Assembly (NCBI GenBank): GCA_943788875.1
Contig: CALSSA010000001.1
Location: 186,001-250,000, forward strand
Source of the DNA: an uncultured Pseudomonadales bacterium
GTDB taxonomy: Bacteria; Pseudomonadota; Gammaproteobacteria; Pseudomonadales; Porticoccaceae
DNA: 64,000 nucleotides
Reading direction: 5' to 3'
Shown here: positions 30,316 to 45,295 of the stretch, in pieces
Position numbering within the stretch: position 1 is the stretch's first letter
Layout: the number at the start of each line of letters is the position of its first letter
Made by a program: the position numbers and the translations under genes
The notes under the pieces: generated by a model
Told to the model about the DNA's origin: nothing
Database searches by the model: none
Seen by the model: only the letters and a program-made list of their open reading frames with translations

Positions 30316-31410
30316 ATGCTGCACGACGACACTGAATCAGAAAAACTGCAGGACCTGGCCGACAAGATTAAGGCCTGGGGCGAATCTCTGGGTTTTCAGC
30401 AAGTGGCTATTGTCGAGCCCGACCTCAGCCAGGCATCTGTGCGCCTTAACAAATGGCTGGCAGATGGCTTTCAGGGCTCAATGCAATGGATGGGTGAGCA
30501 TGGGGACAAGCGCTACAAAGTCGACAAACTGGTCGACCATACATTGCGCGTAATTTCCGTGCGTATGGATTATCTCGCCGATAACAATATGATCGCCGTG
30601 CTGAAAAATGACAATAAAGCTTATATCTCAAGGTATGCCCTGGGCAGGGACTATCACAAGCTGATTCGCAAGCGGCTGGCAAAACTGGTGGCTATGATTG
30701 AGCACGAACTGCCTCAGCTTGAGCTTTCTCAGCGGCCCTTTGTGGACAGCGCACCAGTCATGGAAAAACCTTTGGCAGAACAGGCAGGGTTGGGCTGGAT
30801 TGGTAAAAACACCTTGCTGCTCAATGATGAAGCTGGCTCATGGTTTTTTCTTGGCGAGATTTATACCTCAGTACCATTGCCCACCGATAGCAGTGAGCAG
30901 AGTAATCGCTGCAATAACTGCCGCGCCTGCCTGAAAGTCTGCCCCACAGATGCCTTTCCGGAACCCTATGTCTTGGATGCCAGAAAATGTATTTCTTACC
31001 TTACCATTGAGAGCAAAGAGGCAATTCCGGAAGCACTGCGCCCCAAGATGGGCAACCGTGTATTCGGCTGCGATGACTGCCAGATAATCTGTCCCTGGAA
31101 TCGCTTTGCCTCCCAGAGCAAGGAAGATGATTTCACCCCCAGACACAATCTTGATAATCCAGACCTAGTCACTTTATTTAACTGGGATCAGCAACAGTTT
31201 GAGGCCAATACCGAGGGCTCAGCAATCCGCCGCATTGGTCATGAACGCTGGCTGCGCAATCTTGCCGTGGGCCTAGGCAATGCCAGTGGCTCCCAGGCAA
31301 TTCTCACTGAATTGGAAAAACGTGCCGACGATCCCTCGGCTCTGGTGCGAGAACATGTGCAATGGGCGATCGCCCAGCAGCGCGAAAAACTCGCATCTAA
31401 TGCTGAATAA
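30316..31410 (+). CDS. queG: Epoxyqueuosine reductase
   Basis: A 364-residue cobalamin and iron-sulfur enzyme that makes the last step of queuosine in tRNA. Two ferredoxin-type [4Fe-4S] motifs are visible: [18 protein letters not shown] and [33 protein letters not shown] is the family signature region. A HEAT-like repeat tail follows. Its 3' end overlaps the convergent orn gene by 14 bases. Confidence 0.96.
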   Translation: MLHDDTESEKLQDLADKIKAWGESLGFQQVAIVEPDLSQASVRLNKWLADGFQGSMQWMGEHGDKRYKVDKLVDHTLRVISVRMDYLADNNMIAVLKNDNKAYISRYALGRDYHKLIRKRLAKLVAMIEHELPQLELSQRPFVDSAPVMEKPLAEQAGLGWIGKNTLLLNDEAGSWFFLGEIYTSVPLPTDSSEQSNRCNNCRACLKVCPTDAFPEPYVLDARKCISYLTIESKEAIPEALRPKMGNRVFGCDDCQIICPWNRFASQSKEDDFTPRHNLDNPDLVTLFNWDQQQFEANTEGSAIRRIGHERWLRNLAVGLGNASGSQAILTELEKRADDPSALVREHVQWAIAQQREKLASNAE

Positions 31411-31945
31411 ACACTTCTCGATAATAGGCCAGCTCGGCAATAGAGTCATACACATCGTCCATCGCCAGATGACTGCCTTTTTTGGCAAAACCATTTTCCA
31501 GGTCAGGCTTCCAGCGTCTTACCAGCTCTTTTAACGTGCTGACATCGAGATTACGATAATGGAAAAAGTTAGCCAGCTCTGGCATGTAACGCACCAAAAA
31601 ACGCCGATCCTGACCAATGGAGTTGCCACACATAGGTGACTGGCCAGCAGGCACCCACTGACGCAAAAATTCAATAGTCGCAGCGCAGGCATCAGCCTCT
31701 GTCATGGTGCTATTGCGCACCCGCTCAGTTAACCCAGAGCCACCGTGCTGATTGGTATTCCAATCATCCATCTCGCTGAGCAATTGCTCTGACTGGTGCA
31801 CCACCAGAGAGGGGCCTTCCGCCAAGACATTTAGATCGGCATCTGTCACCACTGTGGCTATCTCAATAATGCGTTCCCGCTCGGGATCCAGACCGGTCAT
31901 TTCCAAATCGATCCAAATTAAATTTAGGGGGTCTTGAGCAGTCAT
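31397..31945 (-). CDS. orn: Oligoribonuclease
   Basis: A 182-residue DEDDh exonuclease that degrades dinucleotides, including pGpG from c-di-[14 protein letters not shown] holds the first Asp/Glu pair, [16 protein letters not shown] the next Asp, and [11 protein letters not shown] the final His/Asp. The start at 31945 gives the family length; the frame continues upstream only with unrelated text. It is convergent with queG and divergent from rsgA. An HD-GYP protein (36312-34867) nearby is also c-di-GMP related. Confidence 0.96.
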   Translation of the reverse strand: MTAQDPLNLIWIDLEMTGLDPERERIIEIATVVTDADLNVLAEGPSLVVHQSEQLLSEMDDWNTNQHGGSGLTERVRNSTMTEADACAATIEFLRQWVPAGQSPMCGNSIGQDRRFLVRYMPELANFFHYRNLDVSTLKELVRRWKPDLENGFAKKGSHLAMDDVYDSIAELAYYREVFIQH

Positions 31946-32020
31946 AATGGCGCCTGTGGTTATATGCAAAATGTTCCTGAGAGCGTTTATGCTATATCCT
32001 TGAAGGCTATAACGCCAGAT

Positions 32021-33070
32021 ATGCAGACCAACCAGGGTAAAGTATTGAGCAATCGCAGACTCAGCAAGCGTCAAAAAGATCGCATCCAGGCTATTCAGGA
32101 GCGGCGACGCGAACGAGCCAACTTAAAGCAGACAGTCAATGATGAGGATCTGAAGAATCTTCAGGGTCTCGGACAGGAAACATTGGGTACTGTGATCACC
32201 AACTATGGCGCTCAGGTAGATATCGAAGGCACTGAAGCCCCCTTTGCCGGGCAGATTGTGCGCTGCCACAAGCGCGCCAATATGGAGACTCTAGTCACCG
32301 GCGACAAAGTTATCTGGCGCCATGCTGAACCCCATGGTGTGGTAGTGGCCTGCGAGCCGCGCCAGTCAGAGCTGATTCGCCCGGATATCTACGGCAAGCT
32401 GCGACCAGTGGCCGCCAATATTGACCGTATTGCGATTGTCTTTGCCGCCAAACCGATTCCTCACAGCAACCTTCTGGATCGCTATCTGGTGGCCGCCGAA
32501 GCTCAGGGCATTACTCCAATACTGGTGCTCAACAAAGCAGATATGCTCGACCATGAAGATTACCCAGAGGTAGACCAGCTGCTTATTGATTATCGCAGTA
32601 TTGGCTATGAGGTGATTCAGGTGTCCGCCAAAACCGGACTGGGTGTCGATGAGTTACAAAATTATCTGGCGGAGCATATTTCTATTTTTGTCGGCCAGTC
32701 AGGTGTGGGTAAATCTTCATTACTCAATCAGCTGCTGCCGGAAGCTAATATGCAAATCGGGCCATTATCTGAAAACAAAGAGGAAGGCACCCACACCACC
32801 ACGGCATCCAAACTGTTTCATCTGGTTGGCGGGGGCGAGATTATAGACTCCCCTGGTATTCGGGAATTTGCCCTCACTCATCTCAGCCAGAATAAGATTA
32901 TTGATGGCTTTATTGATTTTCACCCCTATCTGGGCAACTGTAAGTTTCGCGATTGCCAGCACAATAAAGAAATAGGCTGCGCACTGCTGCAGGCAGTGGC
33001 TGATAAAAAAGTGCTTCAGGTAAGGCTCAACAACTATCGTCAGATTATTCTTAGCCAACAGGACAGGTAG
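32021..33070 (+). CDS. rsgA: Small-subunit ribosome biogenesis GTPase RsgA
   Basis: A circularly permuted GTPase of about 349 residues that checks 30S subunit maturation. An N-terminal OB fold is followed by G4 (LNKADML), then G1 ([14 protein letters not shown]), then G3 (DSPGIREF). A zinc finger [14 protein letters not shown] follows. The start is uncertain: ATG at 32021 is chosen, but an upstream start (31964) or a TTG at 32045 behind AGGGTAAAG would also fit the basic [11 protein letters not shown]-terminus of the family. Confidence 0.94.
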   Translation: MQTNQGKVLSNRRLSKRQKDRIQAIQERRRERANLKQTVNDEDLKNLQGLGQETLGTVITNYGAQVDIEGTEAPFAGQIVRCHKRANMETLVTGDKVIWRHAEPHGVVVACEPRQSELIRPDIYGKLRPVAANIDRIAIVFAAKPIPHSNLLDRYLVAAEAQGITPILVLNKADMLDHEDYPEVDQLLIDYRSIGYEVIQVSAKTGLGVDELQNYLAEHISIFVGQSGVGKSSLLNQLLPEANMQIGPLSENKEEGTHTTTASKLFHLVGGGEIIDSPGIREFALTHLSQNKIIDGFIDFHPYLGNCKFRDCQHNKEIGCALLQAVADKKVLQVRLNNYRQIILSQQDR

Positions 33071-33122
33071 GCTCGCCCGGGGGTTAAAAAATGCTAGACT
33101 CCCGCCCCAATAAGGAGCAGTC

Positions 33123-33944
33123 ATGAGCAGTAATCACCTGATAGAACCCGCCGATCTGGAAGCCAGACTTACCGACAGCGATATCATTATTGTCGATCTG
33201 TGCAACCAGGCCCTTTACCAACAGAAACATGTGCCTGGCGCAGTGCATCTGTCCGGCAATCATCTGGTCGCAGGTACTCCACCGGTACCAGGTGCATGCC
33301 CCGACTTACAGCAGTTACAGCAGGTGATCAATTATCTGGGCATCAGTGCCGATCAACAGGTCGTACTCTATGATGATGAAGGTGGAGGCTGGGCTGGACG
33401 GATGGCCTGGACTATGGATTTGCTGGGACTGACCAATTGGTGCTATTTGAATGGCGGTATAGTCGCCTGGATTAAAGAAGGTTTTGCCACTGAGTCTGAG
33501 GCTAATCAGCCCAATAGCATCGAATCTACATTGACCTTTGCCCGACCTCAGACAAGGATCAGCAGCGACGAGATTATGCAGCAGCTGGAAACCCCAGAGT
33601 TTGCAGTGTGGGATGCCAGAAGCCCTGGAGAATATACTGGTGATATGGTTCGCGCAGCCCGCGGAGGTCATATTCCCGGTGCCATCAATTTGGAGTGGAC
33701 GGAGTTGATGGACAGGCAAAAAAATCTTCGCATCCGCGATGATGCCCAGCAGATAATGGACAGTCTTGGTCTTACCCAAGACAAACAGATCGCCACTCAT
33801 TGTCAGAGCCATCATCGCTCCAGCTTCACCTATATGGTGGCGCGCATACTGGGTTATAAGAATATCCGCGGCTATGACGGATCCTGGGCGGAATGGGGCA
33901 ACCTTGAGCAGACTCCTGTGGAACTTGGCCTGAAACCGGCCTGA
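33123..33944 (+). CDS. Rhodanese-type sulfurtransferase, two-domain
   Basis: A 273-residue thiosulfate/3-mercaptopyruvate-type sulfurtransferase with two rhodanese domains. The N-terminal one is inactive; the C-terminal one carries the catalytic loop CQSHHRS near residue 226. YDGSWAEWGN ends the second domain, as in the pseudomonad protein. AAGGAG lies 7 bases before the ATG. It sits between rsgA and psd on the same strand. The physiological sulfur donor is not evident. Confidence 0.9.
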   Translation: MSSNHLIEPADLEARLTDSDIIIVDLCNQALYQQKHVPGAVHLSGNHLVAGTPPVPGACPDLQQLQQVINYLGISADQQVVLYDDEGGGWAGRMAWTMDLLGLTNWCYLNGGIVAWIKEGFATESEANQPNSIESTLTFARPQTRISSDEIMQQLETPEFAVWDARSPGEYTGDMVRAARGGHIPGAINLEWTELMDRQKNLRIRDDAQQIMDSLGLTQDKQIATHCQSHHRSSFTYMVARILGYKNIRGYDGSWAEWGNLEQTPVELGLKPA

Positions 33945-33972
33945 ACTAATATAACTATCGAGTATTATCAAC

Positions 33973-34833
33973 ATGAACAATAGCGCCGAACTATTTGTCG
34001 CCCTGCAGCGAATACTGCCAAAGCATTTCCTGTCCCGACTTATTGCCAGAGCCGCAGAGTCAAAGCAGCCATGGTTAAAGAATATGCTGATCAGCCGCGC
34101 CATCAAGACCTTCAATATCAATATCCAAGAAGCGGCCTCTGATAACCTCGATGATTATAAAAACTTTAATGCCTTTTTTACCCGCGCCTTAAAGCCCGGA
34201 GTTAGGCCAATCGATACCAGCAAATCCAGCATTACCTCCCCTGCGGACGGGGCTATCAGTCAAGCCGGCCCTATCACCAAGAATAGGATCCTACAGGCCA
34301 AAGGTATCGACTATTCGGTGAGTCGTCTGTTAGGTGATTCCAGTCAGGCTGAGTTTTATCAGGATGGCAGTTTTGCCACTATTTACCTGTCTCCCAAAGA
34401 CTACCATCGCGTGCATATGCCAGCGGCAGGAAAGCTGGTCAGCAGCAGATATATCCCCGGCGAACTATTCTCGGTCAATGATAAAACCGCTCAGGCTCTG
34501 CCGGGCTTGTTTGCCCGCAATGAGCGACTGGTCTGTGAATTTGAGTCCGCTGAATTGGGGCGCTTTAGCCTGGTTTTTGTCGGCGCCATGCTAGTGGCTG
34601 GTATTGAGACCCAATGGTCCGGCTTTGAGCACCCCGGGCCAGGCGCGGTGCGGGAAACTGACCATTCCGGCGACTCATTAACGTTTGCCAAAGGCGATGA
34701 AATTGGCCGCTTTAAATTTGGCTCCACGGTTATATTGTTATTTCCTCAGCAGAGCATCGATTGGGGTCAGAAGATTGAGCCCTATGCGGTGGTTCAAATG
34801 GGCGAAGAAATTGCTCAGATGAGCAGTAAATAG
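33973..34833 (+). CDS. psd: Phosphatidylserine decarboxylase proenzyme
   Basis: A 286-residue inner-membrane enzyme that turns phosphatidylserine into phosphatidylethanolamine. It cleaves itself between Gly250 and Ser251 in KFGSTVILLF, and the serine becomes the pyruvoyl cofactor. SPADGAISQAG and HRVHMPAAGKL are the family motifs. It is 28 bases after the sulfurtransferase; rsgA-psd linkage is common in gammaproteobacteria. Confidence 0.96.
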   Translation: MNNSAELFVALQRILPKHFLSRLIARAAESKQPWLKNMLISRAIKTFNINIQEAASDNLDDYKNFNAFFTRALKPGVRPIDTSKSSITSPADGAISQAGPITKNRILQAKGIDYSVSRLLGDSSQAEFYQDGSFATIYLSPKDYHRVHMPAAGKLVSSRYIPGELFSVNDKTAQALPGLFARNERLVCEFESAELGRFSLVFVGAMLVAGIETQWSGFEHPGPGAVRETDHSGDSLTFAKGDEIGRFKFGSTVILLFPQQSIDWGQKIEPYAVVQMGEEIAQMSSK

Positions 34834-34866
34834 AACTGAGGCTTAGCGCCCCTCAAGGGAAATAAG

Positions 34867-36312
34867 CTAGCCTGCAAAGCGCTGCTTTAATGCGGAAAAA
34901 AATCCCTGACTGCGCGGACTATCAGTCTGCGCTGACAATGGCTGAGCATTAACAGCATTAAAGGGTCGCGCGATCAAGGTCTCCAGCAGGCTATATTCAA
35001 GGCCAAAACTATCCGGCTCTATATCACGAACAATTGCCAACTTGGTTACCTCAGCAGCGCGGCGCTTGCCAAATTTTTGTAGCCGCTCGCGGGCCTGCTG
35101 ATTATTTTTTAAGTCGACAAATAAGCAGTTGCTCTGATCAACGCTGCCGTCCTGATCATCAAACACTGCCACTCTGGGAGCCAGACGCGCCTTTGGATTC
35201 TGCTCAACTACCATGCCGCAGTCACCGGTATTTAATTCAACAATAGTGCCAGCCGGATACAGACCAATAGATTGAATAAACTCTAGGACCAACTCTTCCG
35301 CAAAGCCTGTACCGCGCATCTGATACAGATGACTTGTGGCTTTTGATGGGGCCATCGTGGCGCCTGCCTCGCGCGGGTTACAAAGCATATCGAATTCGGA
35401 GGCTATGCCTGCAATACTGGCTAAAAATGGAATACGGTTGCCAGTACAGCCTTTGGGAAAGCCGCTGCCATCGAAGCGCTCGCAGTGAAACTTAATAATA
35501 TTCAGCACCTGACGATTATCAAACCCGGCTTTGTGTAACAACTCTACGCTGTAGCTAACAAAGCTGCGATATTCCGCTTCCTGCTCAGCATTGCGCTTGC
35601 GACTGTGCAGCAGTGCCCGGTCAAGCTTGACCCGACCTATGTCCTTTAACAATGTCGCCAGGCACAGATCTTTTAATTGGCTTACTTCCAACCCAATATG
35701 GCGGCCAAACTGGGTGGCCCATAGAGATGAGCGCACCGAATGATCATGGCTATGGCTGTCTTTACTGCGCAGGCGCAACAACCAGGTAAAGGCATCCGGG
35801 CAGCGAATGACACTATCGACCATCTCATTGACCGAGTCCTGCAGCTGAGTCTGATTAAATGCCCCTTCGCGTAGCATTGTTCTAGTTGCCAGAGTCAGGC
35901 AGCCCAAAATATTATTCATGGCTTTGCGAGCAGTGGGAATTTCTTTGGCTAGTTCGACTGTTTTTTTGTAGGTGCTTGTATTAATCACCAGACTTTTGTG
36001 CTGAACCGAAGAGCGTGATTGTATTGAGGCTCTGTGCTTGACTGGAGAGTGACGGGTTGTGGACTTCTGTCCCAGAATGACGCCTTTGACTGCGGCCCCG
36101 GAAGATGCCTCGACATCCACTGGTGCCAGACCTTTATCTATATCGATATAGACATAGTCGCAATAGGCTTTGACTCTGGAGACGTCGGCACCGTTCTTGA
36201 TTTCAAAGCCCTGAATAGGGAAAGGAGTTTCAGCCCAGGGCTTATCGAGGGCAGAGACAAACATCCCGACCTCGAGCTCATGGACAAACACCTTTAATTG
36301 TTTCAGAGACAT
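34867..36312 (-). CDS. DUF3391 / degenerate HD-GYP domain protein
   Basis: A 481-residue protein with an N-terminal DUF3391 region (about 1-130) and an HD-GYP domain (about 185-330). Active HD-GYP proteins degrade c-di-GMP using HD, H and HHE metal ligands. Here the HD pair reads LLKDIG (Lys for His), the next histidine is missing in FVSYSVELL, HHE reads HCE, and GYP reads GFP. The fold words DGSGFP and the first H (DHS) remain. It therefore looks like a non-catalytic binder or sensor. It stands alone, convergent with psd and upstream of nothing on its strand. Confidence 0.85.
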   Translation of the reverse strand: MSLKQLKVFVHELEVGMFVSALDKPWAETPFPIQGFEIKNGADVSRVKAYCDYVYIDIDKGLAPVDVEASSGAAVKGVILGQKSTTRHSPVKHRASIQSRSSVQHKSLVINTSTYKKTVELAKEIPTARKAMNNILGCLTLATRTMLREGAFNQTQLQDSVNEMVDSVIRCPDAFTWLLRLRSKDSHSHDHSVRSSLWATQFGRHIGLEVSQLKDLCLATLLKDIGRVKLDRALLHSRKRNAEQEAEYRSFVSYSVELLHKAGFDNRQVLNIIKFHCERFDGSGFPKGCTGNRIPFLASIAGIASEFDMLCNPREAGATMAPSKATSHLYQMRGTGFAEELVLEFIQSIGLYPAGTIVELNTGDCGMVVEQNPKARLAPRVAVFDDQDGSVDQSNCLFVDLKNNQQARERLQKFGKRRAAEVTKLAIVRDIEPDSFGLEYSLLETLIARPFNAVNAQPLSAQTDSPRSQGFFSALKQRFAG

Positions 36313-36466
36313 ACCGCACCATCTAATCCATTAGATATTCACACTATTGAGCCCTGAGACTCCGTAGCAGACAGACTAGAAGAGAATGTAAAGACTTCTG
36401 TTTTCTAAACTGTGCGCCAGCTAATAGTTCAGGTAAATATAGACCACGAATTAGAAGGGCTGAGGC

Positions 36467-37521
36467 TTAGTTTGCAGAAAATTTGTGAACCGCTTCAATA
36501 AAGGCTTTTGCATGCTCTGGATCTATGTCCGGAGTAATGCCATGACCCAGATTAAAGATATGACCAGCACCGCCGCCAAAGGAATTCAAAATGCTCTGCA
36601 CTTCCCGCTCGATGGTGGCCGGGTCAGCGCGCAGAACTGCAGGATCCATATTGCCCTGCAGTGCAACCCTGTCGCCCACCCGGGCTTTGGCTGCGCCAAT
36701 ATCCACTGTCCAATCCAGACCCAGCGCATGACAACCAGTATCCGCCATGGCTTCCAGCCAATGGCCACCGCCTTTGGTAAACAGGATAACCGGCACATCG
36801 CGGCCATCGGCATGCTTGATTAAACCGGCAACAATTTTTTGCATGTAGGCCAGGGAAAATTCCTGATAGGCGGCATGGCTCAGCGCGCCACCCCAGGTAT
36901 CAAATATCTGTACCACCTGGGCACCGGCAACAATCTGGGCATTGAGATAGTCAATCACCGACAGAGCCAGCTTGTCCAGCAGCTGATGCATCAACTCTGG
37001 CTGGGTGTAGAGCATGGTTTTAGCGCGGACAAAATCTCTGCTACTCTGCCCTTCGATCATATAGGTAGCCAATGTCCATGGGCTGCCTGAAAAACCAATC
37101 AATGGTACGCGACCGTGCAACTCGCGACGAATCATGGTCACTGCGTCAGTCACATAGGAGAGATCTGAGGCTGTGTTTATCACCTGGAGCTGTTCAATAT
37201 CCGCTTCAGTGCGCACTGGCTTGCGGAATTTAGGTCCTTCGCCTTCTTCAAAATAAAGGCCTAGCCCCATGGCGTCGGGGATAGTGAGAATATCGGAAAA
37301 TAGAATCGCTGCATCCAACTCATAACGCTCGAGAGGCTGCAATGTTACTTCGCAAGCAAGTTCAGTATTTTTGCACAGGCTCATAAAGTCACCTGCCTGT
37401 GCTCTGGTGGCACGATACTCGGGCAGGTAGCGTCCAGCTTGACGCATCATCCACACCGGCGTGCGATCAACTGGTTGACGCATCAGCGCTTTTAGAAAAC
37501 GATCATTTTTTAATTCAGACA

Positions 37522-37522
<1 letters not shown>
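36467..37522 (-). CDS. hemE: Uroporphyrinogen decarboxylase
   Basis: A 351-residue heme-pathway enzyme turning uroporphyrinogen III into coproporphyrinogen [20 protein letters not shown] (about residues 21-37) is the substrate loop with the key Arg. [15 protein letters not shown] and [16 protein letters not shown] follow. [19 protein letters not shown] near the end is the second signature. It overlaps gltD by one base, as in several pseudomonad-like genomes. Confidence 0.97.
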
Positions 37523-43427
<5,905 letters not shown>

Positions 43428-43498
43428 AGTAGAACTCTAAAAAATAGTTTTGATGGATAGTCGAACGCACATTCTGTGCTAATGGACAAAAGCGCGCC

Positions 43499-43527
43499 AT
43501 TTTACACATTTAGCGCATGTTGGACAA
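43499..43527 (-). promoter_or_regulatory. gltB promoter
   Basis: On the minus strand TTGTCC (43527-43522) is followed after 17 bases by TAAAAT (43504-43499), a good sigma70 match. It lies 70 bases ahead of the gltB start. A 9-bp inverted repeat, TAGCGCATG (43511-43519) with CATGCGCTA (43535-43543), covers the spacer and straddles the -35, so a regulator could compete with polymerase here. Confidence 0.5.
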
Positions 43528-43610
43528 TCAGTTCCATGCGCTACAGCTATTGTACGGCGTAGCCTAGAGGACTAGTTCTGTCTTTAAACACTGATTTATT
43601 GTCGATGGGG

Positions 43611-44720
43611 CTAAGCGGAGCAGGCATCAGTGAGAACCTGCTGCAGCAGATTCATGTCAAAGTCGGCACCGACAAACCCATGACCTATGCCTTTTAACAA
43701 CACCAGTCGCAATTGGCCGTCGAGAACCTTCTTATCACGAACCATCAGCTGTAAGAAATCTTCACTGGTCATATCCGCTGGAGGCCGCGCTGGCAAGCCA
43801 CAGGCCTCTATCAACGCCTCTGTCCGCTGTAGCTCCTCAGCACTCATATCACCGGCCGCAACAGAGAGTTGCGCCGCCATAACCATGCCCGCAGCCACTG
43901 CCTCACCATGCAACCAACCAGTGTAGCCCTGAAATGTTTCAATACTGTGACCGAAAGTATGGCCCAGGTTAAGAATTGCCCGCACCCCCTGCTCAGTCTC
44001 ATCGGCACTGACAACCTCTGCTTTATTGATACAGGAGCGTTCAATAGCATAGGCTAGGGCGACACTGTCCCTCTGCAACAGAGCACTGAGGTTATCTTCC
44101 AGCCAGCAGAAAAATTCAGCATCAGTAATTAAGCCATACTTTATAACCTCTGCCATACCGGCGCAGAACTCACGATCTGGAAGAGTTGTCAGGCTATTGG
44201 TATCAATAATCACCGCCTGAGGCTGATAAAAAGCGCCAATCATATTTTTGCCGAGACTATGGTTGACCGCTGTCTTGCCGCCCACCGAGGAATCAACCTG
44301 CGCCAGCAATGTGGTCGGCACCTGAATAAATGGCACGCCACGCTGATAAGAGGCCGCAGCAAATCCTGTCATATCGCCAACAACACCGCCTCCCAGAGCA
44401 ATCAACGTAGTCTTGCGGTCATGGTGACTGAGCAGCAACTGGCTGTAGATATGATTGAGATTATCGAGATTCTTGTACTGTTCGCCATCTTCAAGGATCA
44501 CTGTATCGACCTGCTTGTCCTGCAACTGATCTTTGAGGGCCTGCAGATAGATTGGCGCAATAGTAGTGTTGGTGACAATAAGGGCCTTCTTGCCCTGCAC
44601 ATATTGCGCAATATTAGCCGCAGCAAGCTGCCCCGCACCTATGTGGATTGGGTAGCTTCTAGCGCCCAAATCAACGGTAACGGATGTAACTGGGGTTGGC
44701 GTGGATGCTGTGCTGCTCAT
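43611..44720 (-). CDS. aroB: 3-dehydroquinate synthase
   Basis: A 369-residue NAD- and metal-dependent enzyme of the shikimate pathway. [39 protein letters not shown] and [20 protein letters not shown] are family motifs. [11 protein letters not shown] holds metal ligands. The ATG at 44720 is preferred to a TTG 15 bases upstream, neither with a clear ribosome site. It follows aroK by 56 bases. damX, often found next, is absent. Confidence 0.96.
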   Translation of the reverse strand: MSSTASTPTPVTSVTVDLGARSYPIHIGAGQLAAANIAQYVQGKKALIVTNTTIAPIYLQALKDQLQDKQVDTVILEDGEQYKNLDNLNHIYSQLLLSHHDRKTTLIALGGGVVGDMTGFAAASYQRGVPFIQVPTTLLAQVDSSVGGKTAVNHSLGKNMIGAFYQPQAVIIDTNSLTTLPDREFCAGMAEVIKYGLITDAEFFCWLEDNLSALLQRDSVALAYAIERSCINKAEVVSADETEQGVRAILNLGHTFGHSIETFQGYTGWLHGEAVAAGMVMAAQLSVAAGDMSAEELQRTEALIEACGLPARPPADMTSEDFLQLMVRDKKVLDGQLRLVLLKGIGHGFVGADFDMNLLQQVLTDACSA

Positions 44721-44776
44721 GGGACAATAACTCAACTGTGGTCTAGAACTGTATTATGCTTAGACCCAGCGAATTA

Positions 44777-45295
44777 TCAAAGCCCTGCGAGAGCCTCTGC
44801 GAGGTTTTTTGTTATCTTGCTGGGGGCAATCGAGCCCGAAGGGAATACTAGATCGGCAACCTCTAGATAAAGCGGGTCGCGTAACTCCACCAGTTTATCA
44901 ATCACTCCTTTGCGATCATCGACCTGTAACAGAGGTCGGCTTTTGTCTTTGCGGGTTCTTTCGTAGAGCTGTTCTTTAGTGGCAGACAGATAGATTACCT
45001 GGCCATTTTCTTTTAATGTGGCGCGATTTTCTGCATTGAGGATAATGCCGCCTCCCGTGGCAATGACTGAAGAGCTATCATTGGCCACAACCTCTAGCAA
45101 AACCTTGCTTTCACGAGCGCGAAACCCTGCCTCCCCTTCCATATCAAATATCCACTGAATATCCGCACCGGTGCGGGCTTCAATCTCATTATCGATATCA
45201 AAAAAGGGACGATTGAGAAAGCTGGCTAGCTGCCGCCCAATAGTCGATTTACCGGCCCCCATGGGGCCGACTAGGAAAATATGTTGTTCGCTCAT
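44777..45295 (-). CDS. aroK: Shikimate kinase
   Basis: A 172-residue kinase making shikimate 3-phosphate. FLVGPMGAGKSTIGRQLA is the P-loop (about residues 7-24), DIDNEIEARTGADI the shikimate-binding segment, and ATGGGIIL the conserved glycine turn. It overlaps pilQ by 4 bases, the usual pilQ-aroK-aroB order. Confidence 0.97.
   Translation of the reverse strand: MSEQHIFLVGPMGAGKSTIGRQLASFLNRPFFDIDNEIEARTGADIQWIFDMEGEAGFRARESKVLLEVVANDSSSVIATGGGIILNAENRATLKENGQVIYLSATKEQLYERTRKDKSRPLLQVDDRKGVIDKLVELRDPLYLEVADLVFPSGSIAPSKITKNLAEALAGL

Noticed and set aside
33315-34121. A 268-codon minus-strand frame opposite the sulfurtransferase and psd
   Set aside because: It overlaps two solid genes on the other strand and shows no protein-family motif.
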